In this document: piece by piece, positions 26,710 to 37,295 of the stretch
Position numbering within the stretch: the first letter of the stretch is position 1
Layout of the letters: each line of letters starts with the position of its first letter
Source of the DNA: Bacteroidales bacterium
GTDB lineage: Bacteria; Bacteroidota; Bacteroidia; Bacteroidales; Marinilabiliaceae
NCBI GenBank assembly: GCA_003249255.1
Contig: QKJP01000048.1
Span: forward strand, 62,001-126,000
Direction: 5' to 3'
Length of the DNA: 64,000 nucleotides
Program-made: the position numbers and the translations under genes
Notes under the pieces: generated by a model
The model's input: only the letters and a program-made list of their open reading frames with translations
Told to the model about the DNA's origin: nothing
Database searches by the model: none

Positions 26710-28131
26710 TTATGAATTTACTCCTCCTACGGTAATTTTTGAAACTTTTACGGTAGGTAAACCTTGCGAAACAGGGACGCCTTGCCCGTTTTTACCACAA
26801 GTCCAGCCACCTTCAGAAATTTCCAAATCATCAGCTACCATTACGATATCTTGTAATACCTGCGGACCATTACCTATGATATTGACATCTTTTATAGGCT
26901 TGGTTAACTCTCCATTCTCAATTAAGTAACCCGACTTTACATAGAAAGTAAAATCACCGGCACCAATCATCACTTGACCATTGGTGAATGATTCGGCATA
27001 AATACCATACTCCACCGACTTAATAATATCTTCCTTTTTATGAGGCCCCGGTAACATGTAAGTATTTCTCATACGTGGCATGGGTATATGGCGGAATGAT
27101 TCACGACGGCCATTACCGGTTGGCTCTACTCCATAATGACGAGCTGATATTTTATCGTGCAAATAAGATTTCATGATTCCATTCTCAACAAGGTAAGTAC
27201 ATTGAGTAGGATTTCCTTCATCGTCTACATTAATAGATCCACGAATGTTGGGATTGGTTCCATCATCTACAATGGTCACAAAGTCGGCAGCCACTTTTTT
27301 ACCTATCTTATCACTAAAAACAGATACTTCTTTACGGTTAAAGTCTGCCTCCATACCATGACCTATGGCTTCGTGCAGAAGAATTCCGGAACTTCCGGCG
27401 GCCAATACCACCGGCATTTCACCTGCTTTTGGCTTTACGGCATCAAACAAACGAACAGTTCGCTCTACGGCCTCATTAGCCATGTGCACCAAAGTATTTT
27501 CGGTAAAAAACTCAATCCCTCTTCTGCCGGAAAGGTTATAGCCATTCTGCTCTTTTTGACCATTTTGCTCAGCTATACAACTCACCGACAATTGGCACAT
27601 TGGTAAATAATCGCATGTTAAAGTTCCTTCAGAATTGGCAAATAAAACTTTGGAGGTTTCATCAATGAACCAAATATTGCATTTGACCATGCGCTCATCC
27701 TTTGCAAAAACCAGGTCATTCAACTTTTGCAAATAAGGCATTTTATCTTTAATAGAAACTTCGTTCCAGGAGGTTTTTATGGGATAATAGTTCGGTAAGT
27801 CAGAAGATTTAAACTCTACCGGTTCAGCTACCTGCTCACTATCTGCTATATTTGCAGCTGTTAACGCGGCCGACTTCATGGCTTCGATGCTTACTTCTTC
27901 ACTAAAGGAATAACCGGTTTGATCTCCTTTTAATACGCGAATTCCCACACCAAAATCAATATCCGAATAGGCTTTATTGACTTGCTTATCTTCTAAGCCA
28001 ATAACATTTGAGATGGTATGCTGAAAATAAACATCACAATAATCGCCACCTTTAGATAAACCTTCGGCAATGACTTCTTTTATGATGCTTTCGGAAACAC
28101 CAAAGTGTTCTAAATATTCTTGTTGTGTCAT
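26710..28131 (-). CDS. tldD: TldD metalloprotease
   Basis: 473 residues from the ATG at 28131; a longer frame would need a TTG and overlap the previous gene. Catalytic TldD subunit with the zinc motif HEAIGH (near residue 250, in LLHEAIGHGMEADFN), NIRGSINVDDEGN, and the C-terminal GAGDFTFYVKSGYLIENGEL. Works as a heterodimer with the TldE/PmbA product encoded next. The upstream nucleotidyltransferase gene ends 20 bp before, so the three may form one operon. Confidence 0.95.
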   Translation of the reverse strand: MTQQEYLEHFGVSESIIKEVIAEGLSKGGDYCDVYFQHTISNVIGLEDKQVNKAYSDIDFGVGIRVLKGDQTGYSFSEEVSIEAMKSAALTAANIADSEQVAEPVEFKSSDLPNYYPIKTSWNEVSIKDKMPYLQKLNDLVFAKDERMVKCNIWFIDETSKVLFANSEGTLTCDYLPMCQLSVSCIAEQNGQKEQNGYNLSGRRGIEFFTENTLVHMANEAVERTVRLFDAVKPKAGEMPVVLAAGSSGILLHEAIGHGMEADFNRKEVSVFSDKIGKKVAADFVTIVDDGTNPNIRGSINVDDEGNPTQCTYLVENGIMKSYLHDKISARHYGVEPTGNGRRESFRHIPMPRMRNTYMLPGPHKKEDIIKSVEYGIYAESFTNGQVMIGAGDFTFYVKSGYLIENGELTKPIKDVNIIGNGPQVLQDIVMVADDLEISEGGWTCGKNGQGVPVSQGLPTVKVSKITVGGVNS

Positions 28132-28151
28132 GTACAATGATCTATATTCTT

Positions 28152-29051
28152 CTATTTCCAAATTGGAGAAGGGTAAATACCATCTTTAATCAGCTGCCCA
28201 ATTTTTTCCTGAACCATTGGACGATCTTCCTGATAAGTCACACCAAACCATATAGAATCAGTATTGATGACTTTAGTTGTAGCTTTACCAGATTTAATCA
28301 ACTTATCAGCTACTGCGTTGAAATAAAACTCAGATTTCAATTCTGACCCCTTTTCCTTTAAGAAATTGATAAACTGATTTTCGAGATGAGTGAAGAAGGA
28401 AGGTTTAAACGCCCAAAAGTTCATAGAAACAGCTTCACGACCACTTAGCTCGGTTTTTCCATCCTCTTCATAAAAGAATACTTTCTCGCCTTCTAAACCA
28501 ATCTTTGTGCGCTCCACAATATTTACCAAATTGCTTTGATCATCGGTTTCACAAACGCCTCTTGAAACCGTTCCAAACTCAGACAAAGTGTTGTTTAAGG
28601 CATAACCTAACATGGCATACTCGTTTTCGGAAGGACTATTTTCTACAAAATCGACCACCTGCCCAAAAGCTTCACGACCATAAAAATCATCGGCATTAAT
28701 AATGGCAAATGGTTCATTAATCACATCCTTTGCCATTAAAATGGCATGTCCGGTACCCCACGGTTTTTCACGACCTTCAGGTAAAGAAAAACCCTCAGGA
28801 AGATCATCTAACTCCTGGTACACATATTCTGTTTGAATTTTACCCTTCAACTTTGGCTCAAATGCTTCTTTAAAAGCCTCTGCAAAACTCTCACGAATAA
28901 CAAAAACCACTTTCTCAAACCCTGATTGTATGGCATCATAGACAGAAAAATCAATGATCGTTTCTCCGTTTGGACCTAAAGCATCCATTTGCTTTAAACC
29001 ACCGTAACGGCTCCCCATTCCGGCTGCTAATATTAAAAGTGTTGGTTTCAT
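28152..29051 (-). CDS. sugar nucleotidyltransferase
   Basis: 299 residues with the NTP-transferase fold: LILAAGMGSRYGGLKQMDAL at the N-terminus (nucleotide loop GxGxR and Lys), GTGHAILMAKD and INADDFYG (metal-binding aspartates). This resembles mannose-1-phosphate guanylyltransferase and UTP-glucose-1-phosphate uridylyltransferase-like proteins. The sugar is not readable. No other nucleotide-sugar gene is close. Confidence 0.88.
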   Translation of the reverse strand: MKPTLLILAAGMGSRYGGLKQMDALGPNGETIIDFSVYDAIQSGFEKVVFVIRESFAEAFKEAFEPKLKGKIQTEYVYQELDDLPEGFSLPEGREKPWGTGHAILMAKDVINEPFAIINADDFYGREAFGQVVDFVENSPSENEYAMLGYALNNTLSEFGTVSRGVCETDDQSNLVNIVERTKIGLEGEKVFFYEEDGKTELSGREAVSMNFWAFKPSFFTHLENQFINFLKEKGSELKSEFYFNAVADKLIKSGKATTKVINTDSIWFGVTYQEDRPMVQEKIGQLIKDGIYPSPIWK

Positions 29052-29218
29052 ATATAATCGTTTTATTTTTTATGTCATTTATTACGGATAAAAATATAGA
29101 AATGCTGCTAGATACAAGAATCATTCGAAAAATACTTCAATACTGAATCCTTGATTAATATATTTGAAAGCATAACATCATTAGCACATCAATTAATTGG
29201 CACATTAGATAATTAATC

Positions 29219-30214
29219 TCATTTCTTCTTACTGCGAAAAAAATCATCTCTCAAACCTTCATACATCCAGTTTGCCAAAGCTTGACGATTCTCATAAATC
29301 ACAAAACGTTTTTGATCACCGTAATTTTGAATATTCCCTAACTCTGCAAATACGCAAACCGGAGTCATTTCCCGCAATACAAAAAGATTACGTTCACTCA
29401 CCGTACCGGAATAACCTCTACTCGGCTGATGCTCACTGTATTTAGAATCAAACACAGCCTGTAAAGCATGGGCTAATTTTTGTCCGTTTTTACTTTCTTT
29501 ATAATGATAGAAAAATACATCTATTCGCTTTTTCTTACTTCGACTATCCAAATGTAAGATAACGCATCGCCGATAAGCTTCAGTATCGAGTTTATACAGA
29601 TCATTAACTTTTTGAGTACGTTGTTTTAATCGTGCTACTTGATCCAGAGGGATCTTTTCATCACCACATGTTTCATGGTTATCGTACTGAAGTATACGTT
29701 CGTCTCTTATGCCATCATCTTTATCTTTAATTATCATGTGAACTTTGGCTCCATTTTCAGTTAGACGTTTAGCTAACCTTAATGTGATATCGTAAGCATA
29801 TTCATCCTCATGTAAATCGCCATCTACAAATTTACCAATAGCTCCGGGATCCGGACCTCCATGACCTGAAACCAAATAAAAAACACTCCCTTTCATCTCA
29901 TCAGAATCCAAGGTATATTTTTCTCGCTCCTTACCATACAAAGGCTCATACAACATCACCGACTTGCACGGAATCACATATTCATGATGAGCCAACAAAC
30001 AGCTATCTGCACCAAACTTCCCTTCATTCAATTTAAAAAACGAATCTAAATCTTCAGAAATGGATAATTCATGACGCAAAAAGAAACTGTACAAGCCCTC
30101 TCCTTTTTGCGGACGATCAGTTTTGATAGTATCAGATAATTGAGCATTTGCATCTTTTATAAAAACGATTAAAAAAATGCAAAACACGTAGGAAATATCT
30201 CTGCTAAAATTCAT
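29219..30214 (-). CDS. N-acetylmuramoyl-L-alanine amidase (Amidase_3)
   Basis: 331 residues from the ATG at 30214, which opens a signal sequence (DISYVFCIFLIVFIKDANAQ). Zinc amidase that cleaves the bond between MurNAc and the stem peptide. Ligand motifs are SGHGGPDPGA (His), HEDEYAYDITLRL (Glu), ILHLDSR (His) and the catalytic Glu in FAELGN. The N-terminal 100 residues have a LysM-like stretch (GLYSFFLRHELS). Likely periplasmic, in cell-wall remodelling. The spacer 29052-29218 has no gene. Confidence 0.88.
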   Translation of the reverse strand: MNFSRDISYVFCIFLIVFIKDANAQLSDTIKTDRPQKGEGLYSFFLRHELSISEDLDSFFKLNEGKFGADSCLLAHHEYVIPCKSVMLYEPLYGKEREKYTLDSDEMKGSVFYLVSGHGGPDPGAIGKFVDGDLHEDEYAYDITLRLAKRLTENGAKVHMIIKDKDDGIRDERILQYDNHETCGDEKIPLDQVARLKQRTQKVNDLYKLDTEAYRRCVILHLDSRSKKKRIDVFFYHYKESKNGQKLAHALQAVFDSKYSEHQPSRGYSGTVSERNLFVLREMTPVCVFAELGNIQNYGDQKRFVIYENRQALANWMYEGLRDDFFRSKKK

Positions 30215-30532
30215 AGAACACAAAAATATATTTTTTCGCTGAGTCGGTAATAACATGCATAGTAAAATCTAATAAATACCTAACTTAAATGAAATCTTCT
30301 TCTAAAAACTAAATGATTTTTCAGGTTTATAATTGAAACAAAATGAATGGCGCCACTAAACAACGCTAACACAAACATCTGTATATCTATACATTAACCC
30401 CACTGAAACAAAACAACCTTAATTTGAAACAAAACCAACCACACCTCTCCACACCTTATTTTACATTTGTTCCAAATAAAATATACCCGACCCACAATTT
30501 ATTTTATTCGCAACTTTCTAAAACATTTTGAA

Positions 30533-32728
30533 ATGAAAAAATTAACAATTGCATTAATTGCAATGCTAACCGCCCTTACTTCTTATGGTCAATACGACTG
30601 GGATAACATTGCAATTCCAGCTGATGCAGGTTCTGGTAAAAAATGGGAACTTCAAAGTAATGTTTCTGATGATTTTAATTACACTTTTAATGCAACCAAC
30701 TCAAAAAGTAATTTTGGTAATGGAAAATGGTATAATTTCAACCATAATAAATGGGACGGTCCTGGTACTACTTACTGGAAGTACAACCACGTCTCGGTAG
30801 ATGGAAGCGACCTTGTATTAAAGGCTTCTCGTTACGAAAGTAACAACCAACCCAACCCACAGTACCCTTTCCCAGGAGCCTGGGAACTCCCACATAAAAT
30901 GGTAGCTGAAGGCATTCCGGTTGAAAAAGGAGTCAATGCAGGCTGCGTAACATCCAATAATAGAGTAACATTTCCAGTCTTCGTTGAATCGTCAATTAGC
31001 GTTGCAAACATTGCACTTGCATCTTGCTTTTGGCTTCTAAGCCCTGATGATACGGAAGAGATTGATATTATTGAAAACTATGGAGGTGTTGATTACTGGA
31101 AACAATTTACCCACATTAGCCACCACTCTTTCGTACGCAGTCCATTTCACGACTACCAACCGAAAGATTGGGAAAGTTGGTGGCCAGATCCTCGTGTAAA
31201 TTCAACCAACGGATGGGGAAGTTGGTGCTGGAATAATGGCAATAGAAGATATTTAAGAATGGGTGTATTTTGGGTTAGTCCTGAGCATTTTGAATATTAT
31301 ATAGATGGCAACCTAGTACGAGTTATGTATGAAAATGCAATTGCTACTAAATATAATGGAACTTGGGTATACACTTATTACGATGCACTTCATCCCAATG
31401 GAACAAAAGACCAATGGGGCAATAACCTTGGAGGCATTCCTAAAACTGATGGTGGCGCCCATAATGGGTATTCAAATGTCACTCAACACAGTTCTAGCTC
31501 AACCTTCGACTTTGCAAAATTACAAGCTGCCAGTAATGCCTCTAATGGGATTAGCGTTGTTGATCCGGGATGGTACCAAGGAGGTGATACCAATACCGGA
31601 GCTAAAGGTTTCACTAAAGAGTTAGACATCATCATTAACTTGGAAGCACAAAGTTGGTTAGTCAACCACGACACTCCAACAAACACTGAACTAACAGATG
31701 CTGCTAAAAATCAAATGAAAATAGACTGGGTACGTGTATATAAACCAGTAGTAGATGAAGGTGGATCGGAAGACATAGCCGTAACAGACATCACTGCAAC
31801 CCCTGCTACCCTAAGCTTAAAAGTAGGTGAAACTGGAAACATTTCAGGAGCAGTAATTCCGTCAAATGCTACCATTAAAACCATGACTTTCACCTCAGAC
31901 AAAGATGCTATTGCCACTGTAACACAAAGTGGTGTTGTGACTGCTAAATCTGAAGGTACTGCGATCATCACATTAAAATCGACCGATGGAGGTCATACAA
32001 CTACGTGTACAGTAACTGTTACAAATGATGATGGGAACAATGATGACGCATTAATTCTAGAAGACGAACTAGTTATTGAAGCTGAAGACTTCATAGCAAC
32101 CAGAGGTACTACCAATGATGCTGAATGGGGTGGTCCAGGTCTTGGCGTTGGAAAAGAAGCAACTTTTATCAACTGGGTAAACGGTGGCGACTGGGCAGAA
32201 TACAAAGTAAATGTTGTTAGCGCAGGAACTTTCGATTTATCTTATAAGATTGCAACTCCCGGAACTAATACTCAAATTCAGTTCTTAAGCAACAATACTG
32301 CTTTAGCTACTGATAACGTTTCACAAACAGGTTCTACATGGAAAACAGCTGCATTTACAACTCAAAACTCTGGTTCATCGATTGAATTAGCTGCAGGAGT
32401 ACAAACGATTAAAATACTGGCAAGTAATGCAGAAGTTTGGCAATGGAACCTTGACAACATTACTCTTAAAAGAGCAAGCAGTTCTATAGTTGAAAAAACA
32501 AAAACTGATTTAATTATATATCCGAATCCATTTGTGGATGAAATCTATATCAAGACAACAAAAGAACTTGAAACTGTTAGCATCTATCAAATCAATGGTA
32601 CTTTGGTAAAAACAGTAAATTCAGCTAAAAACATCATATCTGTTCAAGAATTAGATCACGGTATCTATATAGTAATGATCCAAACAAAAAATGGGGAATG
32701 GGTCACTCGCAAACTAACAAAGCTATAA
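30533..32728 (+). CDS. beta-agarase, GH16, with Big_2, CBM6 and T9SS sorting domain
   Basis: 731 residues from the ATG at 30533 (signal MKKLTIALIAMLTALTSYGQ). The GH16 domain (about 20-405) has the agarase start YDWDNIAIPADAGSGKKWEL, the catalytic motif EIDIIE (Glu176, Asp178, Glu181) and ISHHSFVRSPFHDYQP, as in Zobellia AgaB-type endo-beta-agarases. A Big_2 Ig-like domain (about 412-497), CBM6 (about 512-648, IEAEDF through WNLDNITLK) and a T9SS tail (IYPNPFVDEIYI) follow. It should be displayed or released by T9SS to cut agarose. A strong terminator follows. The sensor and sulfatase genes next to it suggest one red-algal galactan locus. Confidence 0.93.
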   Translation: MKKLTIALIAMLTALTSYGQYDWDNIAIPADAGSGKKWELQSNVSDDFNYTFNATNSKSNFGNGKWYNFNHNKWDGPGTTYWKYNHVSVDGSDLVLKASRYESNNQPNPQYPFPGAWELPHKMVAEGIPVEKGVNAGCVTSNNRVTFPVFVESSISVANIALASCFWLLSPDDTEEIDIIENYGGVDYWKQFTHISHHSFVRSPFHDYQPKDWESWWPDPRVNSTNGWGSWCWNNGNRRYLRMGVFWVSPEHFEYYIDGNLVRVMYENAIATKYNGTWVYTYYDALHPNGTKDQWGNNLGGIPKTDGGAHNGYSNVTQHSSSSTFDFAKLQAASNASNGISVVDPGWYQGGDTNTGAKGFTKELDIIINLEAQSWLVNHDTPTNTELTDAAKNQMKIDWVRVYKPVVDEGGSEDIAVTDITATPATLSLKVGETGNISGAVIPSNATIKTMTFTSDKDAIATVTQSGVVTAKSEGTAIITLKSTDGGHTTTCTVTVTNDDGNNDDALILEDELVIEAEDFIATRGTTNDAEWGGPGLGVGKEATFINWVNGGDWAEYKVNVVSAGTFDLSYKIATPGTNTQIQFLSNNTALATDNVSQTGSTWKTAAFTTQNSGSSIELAAGVQTIKILASNAEVWQWNLDNITLKRASSSIVEKTKTDLIIYPNPFVDEIYIKTTKELETVSIYQINGTLVKTVNSAKNIISVQELDHGIYIVMIQTKNGEWVTRKLTKL

Positions 32729-32746
32729 AAGGTTAACCTTTTATTT

Positions 32747-32780
32747 AAAAAGGATGTCTTAACAGACATCCTTTTTTTTT
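32747..32780 (+). terminator. terminator after beta-agarase
   Basis: 12-bp perfect stem AAAAAGGATGTC/GACATCCTTTTT with 6-nt loop and continuing T tract. Confidence 0.93.
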
Positions 32781-32946
32781 GCTTTCTCTGTTTTATTTGT
32801 TTGGGAGGAGAATTAATTATCTAATAACAATATGGTAAAAGCTACTTTATTAGATATGAAGACCACACAAAACAAGCATTTCTAATTAAAAAACTGCACA
32901 CTCACCAGATCAGCATTTATATACCATCAGCACATTATACAGTAAA

Positions 32947-35900
32947 CTACTCTCCACTATTTATAAATTCTGTAGGTGTTTTACCAAATTCATTTTTGAA
33001 ATTAATCCTAAACCGCCCAACTGTTTTAAAACCTACCATTTGACTAACCTGTAACACATCTGTTTTACCGGAGCGAAATAATTCCGCTGCTTTTATTACC
33101 CGGAATTTCCGGATAAAATCAGATATATTTTTACCCGTTAATCCGGTAAACTTTCGAAAGAAGGTGGTTCGCGACATATTCATTGTTTGATAAACGGTAC
33201 TTGAATCAAAATCTTGATCCATGTAATGATTAGAAACAAGTTCATTCACAACATTCAAAAACTCTTTATCCGCAGCGGACACTTTCTCATTGGGCAATTC
33301 CTGATCGATATTATATTTTGTATAATGCTGTTTGAGTTTTTCCCGACCAGAGAGTAATGAGTGAATTCTTGCAATTAAAACTTCCGGCAAAAATGGTTTT
33401 TGAATATAAGCATCCACTCCTTTCAATAATCCATTTATCAGAGTTTCTGGATCAGACTGCGCTGTCACCATAATTATCGGAATAAAAAAATACTCTTTTG
33501 AGTTTTTAACTTTTTCTATAAAGCTTAATCCATCAACTATCGGCATTTTAACATCCGATATAATAAGATCGGGTACTACCTGTTCTACCTGATTTAAAGC
33601 ATCACGTCCATTCGAAGCTGTGGTCACTTCAAAATCCTCCACCAACAAACCATGAATAAAATTGAGAAACTCCTCATTATCATCTACAATAAGAATCTTC
33701 CGATCCACAGTAATCTTAGGTAATTCGGGAACTTCAAGAGGTTCAATAATCTCTGAAATAAACTGCCCTTCACGTACTCTAAAACAACTCTCATCAAAAT
33801 GGTCAGCTCCCTTTTTAAAAATAACTTTAAAGGTTGTACCTACCCCTTGTTTGCTCACAACTTCTATTTTACCATACATCGCATCAATAAGTCCTTTGAT
33901 GTAAGATAAGCCGATCCCATGACCAGCTTCGGCAACATGTTTAGAGCGATAAAAACGGTCAAATATTTTGGGTAATTCATTCTTCGAAATCCCAATACCT
34001 TCATCTTTAACTTCTAGTTCAAATTCATTCTCAAAGTCGATTACCGAAACCAATACACCCTTATTTCCGGGTGTATATTTAATTGCATTTGATATTAGGT
34101 TACTTATAATTTTCTCCAATTTATCCCGGTCTAACCAAACGAGCAACTCCTTTTTTGAAGAATAAAACTCCAACGAAATATTCTTTTCGGAAGCAAGCGT
34201 ATCAAAGGAAAGCAACATGCTTTTTAGAAAACTTACAACATCAATCCGGCTCACATTAAGATCTAATTTTCCTTGATCCATTTTTCGAACTTCAATGAGC
34301 TGATTAACAAGCTCCAACAACCGTATCGCATTCTTTTTGATCACAGAAGCAGACTGTTTGTCATTTAACCGGGTCAAGCGCTCAAGATTACCCAAAATAA
34401 TAGTAATTGGAGTTCTAAACTCATGGGAGATATTGGTAAAAAAACTTAAGGTAGCCTGATCGCTTTCATGAAGTTTCCGGGATATTTCTTTGATCTGAGA
34501 ATTTTGCTGAATAATTTCATTTTTTTGATCTTTCAAAACCAGATTCGCTTTTTGCAATTCTGCTGTTCGATCACTCACCTTAGATTCAAGAATAATTTGC
34601 CTTTTTTTATACCTGTTTAAACGAATGTAAAAGAAAGCAATAACCACTAAAATCAATACTCCAATAGCCAATATTCTAAACCATAAAGTTTCCCACCAGG
34701 GAGGTAAAACAGTTATTTTCAGAGATGCACCATCTTCATTCCAAACTCCGTCATTATTAGCAGCTTTTACCTTAAAGATGTAATCGCCGGCAGGAATATT
34801 GGTATAAGTCGCTGTTCGTTTTGGCCCTACATAGTTCCAGTCTGCTTCAAACCCTTCTAGCTTATAGGCGTATTCATTCTTTTCATTTGCTGTATAGTTG
34901 AGCGCCGACCACTTTAATGAAAAGATATACTGGCGATGCGTTAATTCAATTTGTTCTGTTACACTAATATGTTTATTTAAAGGAGATTCATCATCATTTC
35001 CTTTCTTGACAGAAACGGGTTGATTAAAAAGACTTAACTCTGAAAAGTAAACTGTAGGTTGATAAGAATTCTGAACAATATCATGGGGATGAAATGAATT
35101 AAAACCTTTTGTACCTCCAAAATACATCTTCCCACTTTTTGTTTTTAAAGCTGCACTTAAAAACTCACCGGATTGGAGTCCATCATTTTCATCATAATTT
35201 AAAAAATAGGTATAATTAGCTCCTATGGAATCTAAAAAAATTGAATCTTTTGAAATGTTATAAACATCCTTAGGCAATAAAAACTTACTAATTCCTTTCT
35301 CTGTTCCCAACCATAAACTTCCTTCATCGTCCTCTAAAACGGATCGTACTTCTTTTCCGTCCATGCCTTCGGAATGACCAAAAAACAAAAAGTCATCTGA
35401 ATCATAATTATAAATGCACAAGCCACCCGCTGTACCAATCCACAAACGTCCTTTCGTATCCTGAAAACAGGTATACAAACGACCATCACGCATGTTGGAG
35501 TCATCATTAGAACCTCCACTGTAAACCTGATAACATTTTTCATTTATGGAGTATTTAACAAGCGTATTCCATGCACATATCCACACATTTCCCCTATTAT
35601 CATTAAATATTGAGGATACCGATGCAAACTCATTCCTACAAGTTATTTCTTTTTCTAATCCTCTATGATGAATAATTTGACCATTCTCTGTATTCAGTTC
35701 ATCCAGTGTTCCCCATCGGCCATTATTTATTCCTAACCAAACACTTGCCCCATCACCTTTCTGAATCCCATAAATTTGCTCACCCGAAATAGTATTACTA
35801 TCCAGCGCGTTGGGTATAACAACCGTAAAATACTCACGTTTGATATCAAAAAAGTGCAAGCCATTATAAGTACCAACGAGTAATTCATTCTCCGTTCGAC

Positions 35901-37161
35901 CTTGTATAAGGCTTAATACATAGGGACTTTGAAGTCTTCCTTTTTGATCCTTTTCGGGTTTATAAATACGAAACGTTTCTTTTTGCGGATGAAAACGATG
36001 CAAACCACCATTTGAAGTACCAACCCCTATCCAAAGAGTGGTATCATTACTTTCATGAAAAGATAAAATTTGGTTCCCGGACAAGCCATCTTCTTTAAAA
36101 GGAATCTTATAAAAATGCTTAAAGGGTTTAGTGTATCTATTATACATCTCTAAACCAGACCATCCCGCAACCCATACAATCCCTAAGTCATCACAATAAA
36201 TATCTTCAATCACTTCATTTGTAATCGCATATTCATAATTCTCATTGGGAACATATTTCTCTACATTTTTAGTTTCCGGATCATAAATAGATACACCGCC
36301 TGAAGCAAACCACACATCACCTTGCCCATCAACCATCACTTTACTGATCCTTTCAGAACTAATTAACCGATCCCAAATTGAAATTTGCTCCGAGGTATTA
36401 ATATTAATCCCAATGGCTAACCTAGTCCCTACAACCCAGAGATTTCCTTTTTTATCCTCTGTAATATCAGCAATTGCGGCAAACCGACCATCTGCATCTC
36501 TTTTAAACCATGCTTCTTCGTAAGGAAATATTGATTTAGTGGCTACATCAAACCGGAAAAGCCCTCTATCCTTAGTTCCCAACCAAAAATTATTTTCAGA
36601 ATCTAAGTACATGGCCGTTATAGCTCCGATATTTTTCTCACTCACATCAGCCGCATTGATTCCTAAAAAAACATCATCTTCTGGTAAGTATTTAAATATA
36701 CCATGCGCTGTACCAACCCATAAGGTGCCTGTATGATCTTCTAAAAAGGAGGAAGCATCATACAACACATTCCACTTTTTATAGGTTTTGGTACTATCGT
36801 AATATACAAAGCGGTCTTCTTCCCGCAAGTAACGCGTAATGCCTTTTGAGGTTCCTGTCCACAAGCGCCTTTTACTATCTTCAAAGATCACTTTAGTATC
36901 TCCGCCTAAATATTGATTTGGATTCTCCTTGTCATCATCAAACAATATCATCTCGGATGCATCATACTTTACAATGCCATTTCCCCCAATCCATACAAAA
37001 CCATAGCTATCTTTAAATACAGAAAACGCAAACGAAGACGGTAATTCCTCGAGCGATGTAAATTGTTTTTCTTGCGCGCGCATAAAAGATACTTGCAATA
37101 CAACAAAAGCAAACACAAAACTTATTTTACACCAAACTCTTTGCATTCTACCTAAAATCAT
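32947..37161 (-). CDS. hybrid two-component system sensor/regulator (HTCS)
   Basis: 1404-residue all-in-one regulator of the polysaccharide-locus type. Order: signal sequence (an ATG at 37146 is an equally good start), two Reg_prop beta-propellers (about 30-720, with repeats such as RRLWTGTSKGI), Y_Y_Y domain (about 740-810), one membrane helix (about 820-840), HisKA with His near 913 (ISHEFRTPITI), HATPase (DEGIGISKNELP, GIGLSYIKGL), receiver with Asp near 1202 (LIISDVKMP), and an AraC helix-turn-helix tail (about 1305-1404). HTCS bind oligosaccharides outside and activate nearby carbohydrate genes. Divergent from the sulfatase. Confidence 0.95.
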   Translation of the reverse strand: MILGRMQRVWCKISFVFAFVVLQVSFMRAQEKQFTSLEELPSSFAFSVFKDSYGFVWIGGNGIVKYDASEMILFDDDKENPNQYLGGDTKVIFEDSKRRLWTGTSKGITRYLREEDRFVYYDSTKTYKKWNVLYDASSFLEDHTGTLWVGTAHGIFKYLPEDDVFLGINAADVSEKNIGAITAMYLDSENNFWLGTKDRGLFRFDVATKSIFPYEEAWFKRDADGRFAAIADITEDKKGNLWVVGTRLAIGININTSEQISIWDRLISSERISKVMVDGQGDVWFASGGVSIYDPETKNVEKYVPNENYEYAITNEVIEDIYCDDLGIVWVAGWSGLEMYNRYTKPFKHFYKIPFKEDGLSGNQILSFHESNDTTLWIGVGTSNGGLHRFHPQKETFRIYKPEKDQKGRLQSPYVLSLIQGRTENELLVGTYNGLHFFDIKREYFTVVIPNALDSNTISGEQIYGIQKGDGASVWLGINNGRWGTLDELNTENGQIIHHRGLEKEITCRNEFASVSSIFNDNRGNVWICAWNTLVKYSINEKCYQVYSGGSNDDSNMRDGRLYTCFQDTKGRLWIGTAGGLCIYNYDSDDFLFFGHSEGMDGKEVRSVLEDDEGSLWLGTEKGISKFLLPKDVYNISKDSIFLDSIGANYTYFLNYDENDGLQSGEFLSAALKTKSGKMYFGGTKGFNSFHPHDIVQNSYQPTVYFSELSLFNQPVSVKKGNDDESPLNKHISVTEQIELTHRQYIFSLKWSALNYTANEKNEYAYKLEGFEADWNYVGPKRTATYTNIPAGDYIFKVKAANNDGVWNEDGASLKITVLPPWWETLWFRILAIGVLILVVIAFFYIRLNRYKKRQIILESKVSDRTAELQKANLVLKDQKNEIIQQNSQIKEISRKLHESDQATLSFFTNISHEFRTPITIILGNLERLTRLNDKQSASVIKKNAIRLLELVNQLIEVRKMDQGKLDLNVSRIDVVSFLKSMLLSFDTLASEKNISLEFYSSKKELLVWLDRDKLEKIISNLISNAIKYTPGNKGVLVSVIDFENEFELEVKDEGIGISKNELPKIFDRFYRSKHVAEAGHGIGLSYIKGLIDAMYGKIEVVSKQGVGTTFKVIFKKGADHFDESCFRVREGQFISEIIEPLEVPELPKITVDRKILIVDDNEEFLNFIHGLLVEDFEVTTASNGRDALNQVEQVVPDLIISDVKMPIVDGLSFIEKVKNSKEYFFIPIIMVTAQSDPETLINGLLKGVDAYIQKPFLPEVLIARIHSLLSGREKLKQHYTKYNIDQELPNEKVSAADKEFLNVVNELVSNHYMDQDFDSSTVYQTMNMSRTTFFRKFTGLTGKNISDFIRKFRVIKAAELFRSGKTDVLQVSQMVGFKTVGRFRINFKNEFGKTPTEFINSGE

Positions 37162-37295
37162 AAATCCATTAAATCCTTTTTCTTAAATTCGTTTTCAAAC
37201 TAAGACAAAATCATCTTTTCTTTGAGACAAAAATATTCATTCGATCATTTGATGATGATTTGCTGATGAATTACTTTTATCCAAAATTTACCGTT